This document shows positions 1 to 9,129 of a stretch of DNA of 64,000 nucleotides, piece by piece. The notes beneath the pieces are model-generated. The model was not told the origin of the DNA. It searched no databases and was given only the letters and a program-made list of their open reading frames with translations. The stretch lies in the NCBI RefSeq assembly GCF_003144245.1, contig NW_020289987.1, positions 248,001 to 312,000 on the forward strand, read 5' to 3'. A program made the translations under genes and the position numbers. Within the stretch, counting starts at the first letter, position 1. Each line of letters begins with the position of its first letter. The stretch is from Jaminaea rosea. Lineage: Eukaryota > Basidiomycota > Exobasidiomycetes > Microstromatales.

Positions 1-1909
1 CCCACGTAGCGTGTCCAACAAGTCTTTCTGTCACGCGCTGTTGGCGTCGCAAGGCCAACTTGTCAGCGAGAACCTGCCTGGGTTCACGAGGCGACGACCT
101 CCTGCTCGAGAGTATGGCAGCCTGGATCTCTTCTTTGCGGGAAAGAGGGGAACGCTTACGCTTTCGCTGCCCGCTCATGCCGTCCGACAGAATCGCGCGA
201 GGGGGCGGGATGCCACGATTGCCGTTGCGGTAGTCGCCTGCACTGGGCGGCATCATCTCCATGACGAGAGGCTGCTGACGACCGTGCTGACCTCTCTCGT
301 TCGCCTGCTCTTCGAGGGAACGGACGAGAGCACGGCGTTCTGCCATTGCTTGCGTGTCTTGGCTCTGCGCCTCTGGAGGCAAACCGTATTGCGCTTCACG
401 GGCAACAGCAGCTGCGTCAAGTGTGAGCTGTCGGGCAGATGAGCGGCTGCCGCTGGACAGTCCGGGTGGGGACACGCGTGCACGCTTGGCTCCGTGGAAG
501 GGAGGGGAGCCGGTTGCGCCGTGTCCATTGCTCGGCATTGCTGGCGGCCCACCGCCGGAGGAAGACGCTCCTGGCGAGGGAGGTGAAGGTGGCGACCAAG
601 AGGGCGGCGGAGGAGGCTCGGAAGGATAGTCTGCAAAGGAAAGGTGAGGGTGGAAGGGAGCGGCACCTGAATCGAAGCGATCCTGGTACGGGCCGGCGTC
701 GTAGTGGTGGCCGGCGTGGCTGTGAGGTGCTGGCTCTGGCTGGTAGGGAGTCGGTAGACTGGGTTGCTCTCGACGCTCTCGCGGATGCTCGCCGCCGCGA
801 CGACGGGAGGACGACGTCTTTGAGGAGCTGGACGTAGATCCAGGCTCGCCATTCTCTCGAACGACGCAGCCGTTGAGCCTTCCCCTCTTCTTTGCTGTGG
901 TAGCCTGACGACCAGTGTCGGAGAAGAAGGACCACTGGCAGTCTGCATTCTGCTTGGTGCATCGTTGGCACTTCTGTCCTGGGTCTTGTGGCCCGTTCGA
1001 GGTGACGGGACGACCACCGATGCACCTCGCCTTGCGCTTTCGGCAGAGGTCGCACGCTTGAGAGACGCGAGTACGACGGCCCTTGTCTGGTGATCCGCCC
1101 TTGCCTGTGCTACCGGCATTGCTTGGAGTAGGAGAGGCCGCGTTGCTCTGTCCGCCAGCGCCACCGGAGGCAGGCGTCTGCGGCTCGTGGGACGAGGGAT
1201 CGTAGGGCGCGCCGTGAGGATAGTGGCCGGAAGCAGCGGCAGCATGGTGCTGGTCGTAATCTTGATAGCCGCCTGCGCCAGATTGAAACGGTGGTGGGGG
1301 CGGCAAGGCGTAAGGGTCATGAGGCATGCCAGGCTTGGGTGGCGAAGGAGGGAGCGACATGCCGGGAGGCAGAGGTGGAGCGGCACCACCGTGGTGAGAC
1401 GACTGCGAGAGGCGGTGCTTGGAGTGCGGGCCTCTGGATTGAGTGGACGGTGGGAAGTCGAAGCTGGCTGAAGGATCGGCACCCGATTGACTGCTGCTCT
1501 GACTCGTGTTGCCCATGTACGAGTAGGACATGCGCGAGTCATCGTCGATTGGCTCACCGGTCTCGTCGCCATTGCCATTGCCGTCTTCTTCTTCATCGTC
1601 GTCGCCAGGGATCTCGTCATCGTCATCCTCGGCGCCATCTCCTGCGCGGGAGTTGGACGTACGAGACATGATCGTCGATCTGTAGCTGGAAGAAGGTGTC
1701 GCAATTGCGCCGAGGGGAGTAGCAAAGGGGCTCGAAGAGGAGGGCACCCTAGCAAATGCGTTCATGTGGTGGCTGCCGGGTAGAGATCGCGCGTGGGTGT
1801 AGTGAGGAGGCGGAGGCGGAGGCGGACCGCCACCACCGCCGGCACTACCTTGGCTGTTAGAGTGCGGCCGGGCAAAGGACGGCTGAGAGGAGCGATGCGG
1901 AGGTGCCAT
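1..1909 (-). CDS. Zn2Cys6 (Gal4-type) transcription factor, 3' end cut by window
   Basis: Sequence-specific nuclear transcription factor, inferred from a fungal binuclear zinc cluster. The frame is open from the ATG at 1909 to the window edge, so the C-terminus is missing. An in-frame stop at 1954-1952 lies just upstream of this ATG. A second in-frame ATG is at 1765. The N-terminus has a poly-Pro run, then an acidic stretch (EIPGDDDEEEDG), then Ser/Pro/Gly-rich sequence. The zinc cluster is at residues 286-324: Cys286, 289, 296, 314, 317 and 324 (CDLCRKRKARC, then CQRCTKQNADC). The loop between the two Cys triplets is long, 17 residues. A basic patch (TTAKKRGR) follows. The visible end contains a basic motif GQRKRKRSPLSRK. 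No fungal-specific middle homology region was recognised in the visible part. The target genes cannot be predicted. Confidence 0.85.
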   Translation of the reverse strand, partial: MAPPHRSSQPSFARPHSNSQGSAGGGGGPPPPPPPHYTHARSLPGSHHMNAFARVPSSSSPFATPLGAIATPSSSYRSTIMSRTSNSRAGDGAEDDDDEIPGDDDEEEDGNGNGDETGEPIDDDSRMSYSYMGNTSQSSSQSGADPSASFDFPPSTQSRGPHSKHRLSQSSHHGGAAPPLPPGMSLPPSPPKPGMPHDPYALPPPPPFQSGAGGYQDYDQHHAAAASGHYPHGAPYDPSSHEPQTPASGGAGGQSNAASPTPSNAGSTGKGGSPDKGRRTRVSQACDLCRKRKARCIGGRPVTSNGPQDPGQKCQRCTKQNADCQWSFFSDTGRQATTAKKRGRLNGCVVRENGEPGSTSSSSKTSSSRRRGGEHPRERREQPSLPTPYQPEPAPHSHAGHHYDAGPYQDRFDSGAAPFHPHLSFADYPSEPPPPPSWSPPSPPSPGASSSGGGPPAMPSNGHGATGSPPFHGAKRARVSPPGLSSGSRSSARQLTLDAAAVAREAQYGLPPEAQSQDTQAMAERRALVRSLEEQANERGQHGRQQPLVMEMMPPSAGDYRNGNRGIPPPRAILSDGMSGQRKRKRSPLSRKEEIQAAILSSRRSSPREPRQVLADKLALRRQQRVTERLVGHATW

Positions 1910-2957
1910 GGTGGACGGCAGTGGGTGGGTGGAGCGAGCGGAGAAGGCGGCCTACTACCCAGGGGTAGGTACTGACTTGGGCGTCGAGTGCTACAGGTTG
2001 ACTGGCGAGAGGCACAGGAGTGCAGCGTACTGTTGTCCGTCGTCTTTGTTGCGATGCAATTGTATCGTGAGGATAGGAGAAAGTGGTTGGGAAGGGATGA
2101 CAGGACGGCAAGACGCGGATGAGCGGAAGGGGCACGACGGACGGAACTGGGAGGAGCGTGCTGGTGGTGAGCACCATAGACGTCTATTACTCACAGAACT
2201 TGCTCCTCAAGCTGGTTGTCGCTGCGATGATGAGGCAGAAACAATAACGATCGTGCTGCTCAGCCGGATAGTGGCTTTTCAGTCGCTATCGCGCTTCTTG
2301 ACGGTGGTAGATGAGGGGGGGGATCGAAGGTCGTCGTGGTAGGGAGCCAGGAGGAGGGGGACAGCGGGGGCGGACAGAGAGAAGACAGACGACGGCCCTG
2401 GGCGAGGAGCCAGTCTGACTGGACACGGACTGGGCAGCCAGTCTCACTTCCGCCCAGCTCCCCTGCCCAAGCCGAGAGGGAGAATGGCCGGCCACAGAAG
2501 CCAGGCCGCTCGCTCGCCCGCGCCGCGCCGCGCCGTGCCGTCTGCTTTGCTCTGTGCCTCGCTGGGCTGGCGCTGGCAGACGGAGAGCACCTCGTCCGGG
2601 CCATCCAAGTGGATGCGAAGCCTCCTTCGGTCCGGCGTCACGAGGGAGAGAAAGAGACGGGAGCAGCGCCACGCTACCCTCGCCCACGCCCGCGCCCGCG
2701 TTCACGCCCTACGCGTCTACGGTGAAAGTAAGTTGTGGCGGGGCGATAGCGAAGGGGAACCGGAGCAGGTAGCAAGAAACGCCATGTCTCGTCAAAGAGA
2801 GTCAACGATCCGCCACTTTTGGCAAGGAACACGCTCGCTCTCGCGGCTCGGCGGCGAGGGGCTCCAATCACTGTCGCTCGTGGACCGTGTAAAAGTAGAT
2901 GGGTATTCTCAAATTGTCGTCGTTTCCTGCTTCGCCGCTGCGACCCGATCCTCTCCC
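1910..2957. other. intergenic region upstream of the Zn-cluster gene
   Basis: This 1.05 kb lies between the start of the Zn-cluster gene and the stop of the Myb-type gene, both on the minus strand. It should carry the promoter and leader of the Zn-cluster gene. Open frames here, including one with an ATG at 2484 on the plus strand, are Arg/Pro-rich, match nothing known and run antisense into the neighbouring gene. I see no supported gene. Confidence 0.5.
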
Positions 2958-5129
2958 CTACATATCCTCATCAGACCCAATCTCATCCCCCAAATCAACG
3001 GCGCCTGTCCCAATCGCCCGTTTGGGCCTTTTGCTCGGGCTGCCCGATGGACTCCTCGCATCGTCCACTCCCCTCTTCTTCTTGCGGGGAGTCTCCCCTT
3101 CGGTCTGCTGCGTCGCTCGCCAAGTCTCATGCTCCTTCTCTACGATAGGCTTCAAAATCTCCAGCTGCTCCTCGAAGCTCATTTTCTTCGTTGCGCCCGC
3201 ACTCTGTCCCCTTTTTGCCGCAGCTCCAGGGAGAGATCGATCCTTGAGTCGCTTCCACGCCTTACTTAGCTCGTTCTTGCCAAAGAGCAGGCTGCCCTCC
3301 TCCTCAGCCCCATCTATATCGTCTTCATCGTCCCTCACCTTGCCCCAATCCACACTCTTCTCGTCTTCCCACCCGTGCACGCCCGCTTGGGTTTCCAATC
3401 TGCGGACCAGTGCTCTATTGTCCCTTGCGCTCAAATACGATGAAGAGCGGCCAGTCCTCTTATTTGCGATAATCTCCTCGTCGGTCTTGCCCTTCATGCG
3501 AGCGATGCGAATCTCGTCCCACTTGCGTTGACAGCTGGATGCTGCTTTGGTCTTGATGCGGGTAGAGATGACCTTCCATGAGGGAGTACCGCCTGCCTGC
3601 AGGTCGATGTTGAGTTGTGCGCAGACTTCAGGGACTGCTTTGAGGAGCTCCCGTATTTCTTCGCTCGTCCAGGATGAGGGCTTCTCGGGGCCGGTCCTCT
3701 TTTTGGCGCTCACGTTGGCGGGAGGGGAGGTCGAGGGTGAAGCCGCACTGCTGCTTCCCTCGCCATTGTCCTGCGCTGCTGGCCCTCCCCTCGCCTGCAT
3801 CTCCTTGACCCTCTTCACATCATCATCCCAGTGATCGCGCACCCTGGTCCTACAGTCACGTGGGATCCTCCCGACCCTTTGGCTCACCACCGTCCAGTTA
3901 GACCCCACCTCATCATGCGCCTTGACCAGCTTCCAGACGTCCAGATCCGTCCAGCTCCCCTTGCGCGCATCAGGGTGGAACCACTCCCTCAAGTACCTCC
4001 TCACAGCCCTTTGAGACCGGCCAGGGACGGCGGCCGTCACGTTCGAGGTCATCTGGGCATACAAATCTGCCTCTCCCCTGCCTGAGCGTGAGGTAAGGGT
4101 CTCCTGGCCTTGCTCGAAGGTCATCCCATTACGGGTCCAAAAGGCCTCGAACGCGGTGCGCATGGCTTCTCGCTCGGCGGTTGTGAAAATGCCCTTCTTC
4201 AGCGTGGTCAGCATGCCTGCTTCCTCAAGCCATTTGAACTGATGAGGTTGATAGAGCTTTTCGGAGAGGATCTGTGCTTCTGTGAGGCCGCGAGCGTCAT
4301 CGAGAGTAGCAGATTTGGACTTTTGCAGACTTTCGCCGGTAGAGGCGGTGTGCACGGCGGCATTGTGGACGCCGGTGCGTGCCCGCGGTACCCTACTGCC
4401 GCGAGAGGCGCCATTTCCTGCGCTACTGATAGCGGCATCCAAGGCGGCGGTGGTGATGCGTCGGGGAGTGCTCGAGCGAGTGGTACGAGTAGAGGGGCCT
4501 GTTTGGCCTTCGTCTTCATTTGGGTCGGTCTTGATAGAGGAGAGGTCGAGGCCAGGGGGGAAATCCCGCGGATCGAGGGCTGGCGTCGATGATGTGGTTT
4601 GGCCTGTCCCTGGAGTTGGCAGACGTCGAGGAAAGAAGGGTGAAGGTGCTGGAGGGCGTTGAGGGTAGAATGGGGAGGGAGCTCGACGTGACGAAGCTCG
4701 AGTCGCCGTAGGTGCAAATGGGTTGCTCGCCGCTTGGGCGGAGCTGCTAGATGCGAACTCGTTGGCGTAGGCATACGGGAGGTTCGTAGCCGGAGGCAGC
4801 TGCACGCCCTGTGCTTGCTTCGGTGAGGTTACGGGCGAAGTTGCTCTTCGGGGAGCCGGAGCAGGCGCTGAAGGGTTGGCAGGGACTGTAGCATCCGCGC
4901 TCTTCTTTGCCTCCTTAGCAGCCTTCTTCGCGCCTTTGCGCTCTTTTCTGCTGCGCTCCTCGTCATCGATGCTGGAACTGGTCCTCTTTGCTTCTTTTGC
5001 CTGCTTCTTTGCCTCCTTGTCTGCCTTCCTCGCCCGCCTCTCCTCCTTCCGCTGCCGCTTTTCCTCCTTTGCACGTTTTCTCTCTACCTTGGACATGGAG
5101 GCGTGGGCCTCACTGTCGCTAGACGACAT
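2958..5129 (-). CDS. Myb-domain protein of the Reb1/TTF-1 (Pol I termination / fork barrier) type
   Basis: Predicted nuclear DNA-binding protein of 723 residues, single exon. The frame is open upstream to 5369, but the ATG at 5129 (MSSSDSEAHAS) is preferred because the upstream stretch reads like untranslated leader. Residues 14-77 are a strongly basic Lys/Arg/Glu coiled-coil-like region. Residues 285-390 resemble the N-terminal helical part of the Reb1/TTF-1 DNA-binding region (VPGRSQRAVRRYLREWFHP). A Myb/SANT repeat follows at about 391-436, with tryptophans in KGSWTDLD, NWTVVSQRVG and DHWDDD. A second, divergent Myb repeat is at about 484-545 (SSWTSEEIRELLK, KRWDEI-like end KWDEI). Family members bind rDNA terminators, stop RNA polymerase I and block replication forks. 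The assignment to that role is inferred from architecture; another Myb regulator of similar layout is possible. Confidence 0.7.
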   Translation of the reverse strand: MSSSDSEAHASMSKVERKRAKEEKRQRKEERRARKADKEAKKQAKEAKRTSSSIDDEERSRKERKGAKKAAKEAKKSADATVPANPSAPAPAPRRATSPVTSPKQAQGVQLPPATNLPYAYANEFASSSSAQAASNPFAPTATRASSRRAPSPFYPQRPPAPSPFFPRRLPTPGTGQTTSSTPALDPRDFPPGLDLSSIKTDPNEDEGQTGPSTRTTRSSTPRRITTAALDAAISSAGNGASRGSRVPRARTGVHNAAVHTASTGESLQKSKSATLDDARGLTEAQILSEKLYQPHQFKWLEEAGMLTTLKKGIFTTAEREAMRTAFEAFWTRNGMTFEQGQETLTSRSGRGEADLYAQMTSNVTAAVPGRSQRAVRRYLREWFHPDARKGSWTDLDVWKLVKAHDEVGSNWTVVSQRVGRIPRDCRTRVRDHWDDDVKRVKEMQARGGPAAQDNGEGSSSAASPSTSPPANVSAKKRTGPEKPSSWTSEEIRELLKAVPEVCAQLNIDLQAGGTPSWKVISTRIKTKAASSCQRKWDEIRIARMKGKTDEEIIANKRTGRSSSYLSARDNRALVRRLETQAGVHGWEDEKSVDWGKVRDDEDDIDGAEEEGSLLFGKNELSKAWKRLKDRSLPGAAAKRGQSAGATKKMSFEEQLEILKPIVEKEHETWRATQQTEGETPRKKKRGVDDARSPSGSPSKRPKRAIGTGAVDLGDEIGSDEDM

Positions 5130-5378
5130 CGTGGTGTCGCCCAATGATGAGCGTGGAGCGGCGGATGTGATGTGGTGGTAAAGAGGAAAGGAATGAAATT
5201 TTAGACGTGTTGGGCTAATGGGTGAAAGTCGAGGACGAGACGACGGAAAGGGAAATCGACTGTCGACCAGCAGAGTGAGGAGAGGGGACGCAAGGTCCTT
5301 GGCAGGCAGAGGCAATAAAAGCTCGCACTGACTCAGTGGGTATGATGGATATTGATTGTTCATGCTCAAGCCTCCCAG

Positions 5379-6133
5379 CTACGACAACCCACGCTCGTAG
5401 GCGTTGCGCTTCCTCCTTTCCCCTGCTTCATCGTCTTTCTCCGAGCCCGACGAGGCATGACCTCCGTCGTCTTGGCCTCCTTCTGGCTGCTCCTCTTGCT
5501 TCTCTGTCTCGGTCATGACCATCGTCCCATTACCGCTCGACTTGAATCGACTCCTTCCCTTGGCTTTCTTCTTGGCTGACGCACTACTCTGCCCATGCTC
5601 ATGATTGCACGCCTCGCCTGACGCATGATCATGGTCATGCCCTCGTCTGCTGCGCTCCTTGCCCTTCTTGACCCGCTTGTCTTTCATTGCTTGCGACATC
5701 GTTGGCCCGTCAGAGGGAGATGAGGATGCTGATTCCACTCCTGAATCAGCCTCGGAGTCTGAGCCAGAAGACGAGGAGCCAGACGAGGAGCTCTCATCGG
5801 ACGACTCGTCGAATGGTTTTGGCTTGTGATAGATGCAGCAGACTGGCGCGCAATGAGAGTGGGCGATGAGCAGGTGGTCAGCGAAGAAGTGATGGTGCAG
5901 TTGTCATGACTGCACAACTTACTTTTACTGCTCTTCTTTCCCATATGCTCATTATCGACGGTATCCTGCGTCCATAGCACCCTCCTCTGCCTCGTCGGGT
6001 CACTCGTCGCGCCTCGCAGTCTTAGTACGCCTGCATTGTTTGACGATTGTGCCTCTTGCTGCTGCTCAGGTCGAAGAAGGAGAGTACGCGAGCCATGGTT
6101 GGCTGGCGCTGCTGTTGGGTGGATGCGGTTCAT
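5379..6133 (-). CDS. YPI1: protein phosphatase 1 inhibitor Ypi1 / PPP1R11
   Basis: Small regulator of type 1 protein phosphatase, 224 residues, two exons: 6133-5923 and 5842-5379. The 80-nt intron (5922-5843) has a GTAAGT donor and splits an Ile codon. Splicing rebuilds the family core: VLWTQDTVDNEHMGKKSSK joined to ICCIYHKPKPFDESSDES, which matches the W..VDNEHM.KKKSK.CCI(Y/F).KPR.F.ES signature. The intron thus cuts the motif exactly between SSK and CC, which confirms the splice. Downstream are Ser/Asp-rich sequence and a His/Cys patch (GHDHDH, then CNHEHG) like the second metal-binding half seen in human PPP1R11. The C-terminus is charged and disordered. It is divergent from CWF19 with 177 bp between starts. 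Confidence 0.9.
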
Positions 6134-6310
6134 CTTGATTGACTGGTGGCTGGTGGTCAAATCGGCAACCAAGGCCGTGGAGGGCGGACTGAGCTCATGT
6201 CGACTTGACATTGACGCCGCAACTCGACTCGACTCGACTCCACCTTCCGCCTGCCTGCCTGCATTTTATTGTCCTCGCCTTCTTGACTCCCGCACTCGCT
6301 CTACACCGTC
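6134..6310. promoter_or_regulatory. shared divergent promoter, YPI1 / CWF19
   Basis: Only 177 bp separate the two start codons, so both promoters must lie here or overlap transcribed sequence. It contains a short tandem run of the pentamer ACTCG at 6223-6241 (nearly four copies). No clear TATA box was seen. Confidence 0.5.
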
Positions 6311-9049
6311 ATGGGCTCCCATAGTCATCGTCATCGAGATGAGAGGCGGACAGATCACTCGGACCGCGACAGTCATGGCCACACACACCGACGGCGGTCT
6401 CGATCAAGGTCCCCTGAGCGAAGGCATCGCCCAAATCGTCATCATGAGGATGATCAAGACGAAGAAACAAGAGCAGGACCATCCCGCAAACATGACCATA
6501 CAGACTCGCATCGTAGCAGCAGCAGCAGTAGTCGCCGCAATCGACATCATCGCGACAGGAACCGCGATGAATACCACTCTCGAAATCGCAAGAGGCACAG
6601 GAGAGACGATGACAATAGTCAGGAGCAGAGGCCCTCACGCATTATAGATGATGATGATGTCCACGCAGCCACCCTTGCAGGGGCTTCCACACGAATGGAC
6701 ACCGCAGCCCATAACGCCTCTGAAATGATCCCGACCTCAACTTCTCTGGATCTCCAGTCACACCCGGCCCCCTCGTACAGCAACGACCCCGCTCCTCTCC
6801 CCAAGAATGCACCCACGGCCACGCAGCTCCAGAGGGACGATTGGATGCTTCTCCAGCCTTCCAGCGACGATCCGGATCCCTCTACAGCCACTCGAGACGA
6901 TGGTCCCTCTCCCTCTGCCCCCTACGGCTCGGGAGACTTTGACTTCTTCTCCTCTCTCGGCTCACAGCGTGTCAAACCCGCGCCCGTCGAGAAGCCCGAC
7001 CCTGAAAAGTTGCACATCAGTTCTCGCGAGCTAAACACGCAACTCGTCCAGGGGAAAGGGCTGGACGAGTACAGTGAGGAGCCGAAAAAGGATACAAAGT
7101 ATGGCGCACCGGGGTATCAGTGGAGGATGATGAAGCTGCGCAAGACGTTTGAGCTCGCCGAGCAGGAGGGGCGCTCGGTCGAGGAGGTGGCATTGGAGCG
7201 ATATGGCGACATGGGAGGATTCGAAGAGGCCAAGAGAGAAAGGGCATGGCTTGATGGCAGGCAGAAGGGACCGGCAGGGAGCGCTGCTGCCAAGCGACCG
7301 GCCAATAATCCTCTGTCGACCGCCGGGACTCCCATGTCGTCTCAGCCAGCTTCGCGGACCTCGTCCTTCAGAAAGCCAGGAGAGTCAGCAGGACCCTCGA
7401 CACCATCCAGCAGCACACCAGCTCCGCCGATCAGCACTTCGAGGCCAACTGGCATCCCCAGCACCTCCGCCGCCGCAGCAGCTGCGACTAGGTCGTTAAG
7501 TAATACTCCACGCTCTTCTCAACCCTCGACACCCATCCCAAGCGTTCTCGCCCCGCCCAAAGTGCCCCTCGCAGCTGGCAGCAGTGAGGTCCTAGAAGGA
7601 AGCAATGTCGCTGCCGCCGCTACTCCACCGATGGACTCGGCCGCTCTCAACAAGCTGGAAGCCAGGGTCCTCAAGGCCGAGATGAGCGGAAAGCCCAACG
7701 CGGCCAGCTTGCGCGAGAAGCTCGAGCGCGAAAAGCAGAGGGCTCAAAATACCGCAGCGGGAGACAGCTACTCTCCGAACTCGACTGCGCAGCGCGACCG
7801 CTCAGGCAACGAAACGGAAATCGCTGTCCTTCCTACTCTTGACGCCCGCGGGCGTCTCTATGACGTCGGCACGTCCAAGGCAGGCGAATCGGCGCCTGCA
7901 CCACACCAGCCAGGTAACCGCCGAAAGCGCGTTACCAACAACATCGAGACTCATGACCCTTTGACTGGCGACGTCATCCGCCGTGAAGGGGACGACGATA
8001 CCCTCACCCTCTCAGAGCTCGTCAGGCAAGAAAAGTTCAAAGCAGGTCGAGGAGATCAGAAGGACTTCGATGCAGAATTTGCGGCTCAAATTGCAGGCGA
8101 TGGGGCTTATAAGGGTGGGGAGGACTATTTGGACGAGAATGCTGAGCGTCTAGCCAGGAGGCGAATGAAGAGCGACGCGTTGAAGCGCCAATTCGCGGTC
8201 GATGACTACGCAAAGACGCGCAAAGCGATGGAGTCCTGTCGCCTCTGCTTCAGAGGGGAGGATGGTGATCTCCCACCTCTTACGCATTCCACGGTGGTTG
8301 CACAGGGAACGCGAGCCTACCTGGCTCTTCCTGAGTATCAAGGTCTCGTCCAAGGTCATGCGCTGATCGTGCCTGTTCAACACCACCTCAGCAGCCTGGA
8401 GGCGGACGACGACACGTGGGAAGAGGTGAAAAACTTTGCGAAGTGCCTCCTGCAACTCGCTGCTCAGCGTGGGGAAACTTACGTATTCTGGGAGACGGTG
8501 ACGAGCTTGAAGGCGCAACGCCACACGTACATTGAAGCTGTGCCGCTGTCGAGGGACTTGGTTGCTTCTGAGCTTCCCGGGAGCTTTCGCACAGAATTGA
8601 TGCAGAGTGGATCAGAGTGGGATGCGGCGAGTAGCAAGCTCATCACCTTCGATACCGCACGGCCATTCAGGAGGAGTATGGTCTCTCAGCTACCCTACTT
8701 TGCAGTGCTTTTCGATCATAAAGGTGAAAAGGGGTACGGACACGTCATCCAAGGCCCGGATGCGGGGGATGTTCTGGAGGCGGCAGGACAGGGCGGGGCC
8801 GATGAGGGGGATGGGGGCTACGCTATGGATGAGCTGGGAGACAAAGGGAGAGGGGGAGGGAAGTTCGAGAAGTGGTTTGGAGCGGAAGTTGTGGGCAATC
8901 TGTTGGACTTGGAGCCCCAGATGTGGAGAAAGCCCAGGAGGTTGGCAGAGGAAGAGAAAAGGAGGGTGGCCGCAGCTTTCAGGCAGGGCTGGGAGACCTT
9001 TGACTGGACGAAGCTGCTTAGAGAGGGGGCGAGCAAGGCGGGCGCTTAG
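6311..9049 (+). CDS. CWF19: CWF19-like spliceosome factor
   Basis: Nuclear pre-mRNA splicing factor of the Cwf19/CWF19L2 family, which in yeast and mammals acts in late spliceosome remodelling and lariat release. It has 912 residues in one exon. The N-terminus (about 1-100) is RS/RH-rich (RRRSRSRSPERRHR) as expected of a spliceosomal protein. The middle is Ser/Pro-rich and disordered. The C-terminal third holds the CwfJ C1 region: KRQFAVDDYAKTRKAMESC with a CRLC zinc-type pair near residue 643, and a HIT-like segment HALIVPVQHHLSSLE near residue 690. The CwfJ C2 region follows (FRRSMVSQLPYFAVLF, then KWFGAEVVGNLLDLEPQMWR). Length and domain order are normal for the family. It converges on the acidic orphan gene, with 80 bp between stop codons. 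Confidence 0.92.
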   Translation: MGSHSHRHRDERRTDHSDRDSHGHTHRRRSRSRSPERRHRPNRHHEDDQDEETRAGPSRKHDHTDSHRSSSSSSRRNRHHRDRNRDEYHSRNRKRHRRDDDNSQEQRPSRIIDDDDVHAATLAGASTRMDTAAHNASEMIPTSTSLDLQSHPAPSYSNDPAPLPKNAPTATQLQRDDWMLLQPSSDDPDPSTATRDDGPSPSAPYGSGDFDFFSSLGSQRVKPAPVEKPDPEKLHISSRELNTQLVQGKGLDEYSEEPKKDTKYGAPGYQWRMMKLRKTFELAEQEGRSVEEVALERYGDMGGFEEAKRERAWLDGRQKGPAGSAAAKRPANNPLSTAGTPMSSQPASRTSSFRKPGESAGPSTPSSSTPAPPISTSRPTGIPSTSAAAAAATRSLSNTPRSSQPSTPIPSVLAPPKVPLAAGSSEVLEGSNVAAAATPPMDSAALNKLEARVLKAEMSGKPNAASLREKLEREKQRAQNTAAGDSYSPNSTAQRDRSGNETEIAVLPTLDARGRLYDVGTSKAGESAPAPHQPGNRRKRVTNNIETHDPLTGDVIRREGDDDTLTLSELVRQEKFKAGRGDQKDFDAEFAAQIAGDGAYKGGEDYLDENAERLARRRMKSDALKRQFAVDDYAKTRKAMESCRLCFRGEDGDLPPLTHSTVVAQGTRAYLALPEYQGLVQGHALIVPVQHHLSSLEADDDTWEEVKNFAKCLLQLAAQRGETYVFWETVTSLKAQRHTYIEAVPLSRDLVASELPGSFRTELMQSGSEWDAASSKLITFDTARPFRRSMVSQLPYFAVLFDHKGEKGYGHVIQGPDAGDVLEAAGQGGADEGDGGYAMDELGDKGRGGGKFEKWFGAEVVGNLLDLEPQMWRKPRRLAEEEKRRVAAAFRQGWETFDWTKLLREGASKAGA

Positions 9050-9129
9050 CGGCGAGGAGCGCTCGAGCGGAATCGCATTCACTGTGACAAGTATCGAAGA
9101 AGTCGAGTCTGAAATCCGGGGTCTCGTGT

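Noticed and set aside
253-1755. 500-residue minus-strand open frame
   Set aside because: It lies in another frame over the Zn2Cys6 gene and is Arg/Thr/Pro-rich shadow sequence; the zinc cluster is in a different frame.
2484-3269. 261-residue plus-strand ATG frame
   Set aside because: It runs antisense into the Myb-type gene, has no family match and is Arg/Ser-rich as expected of chance frames.
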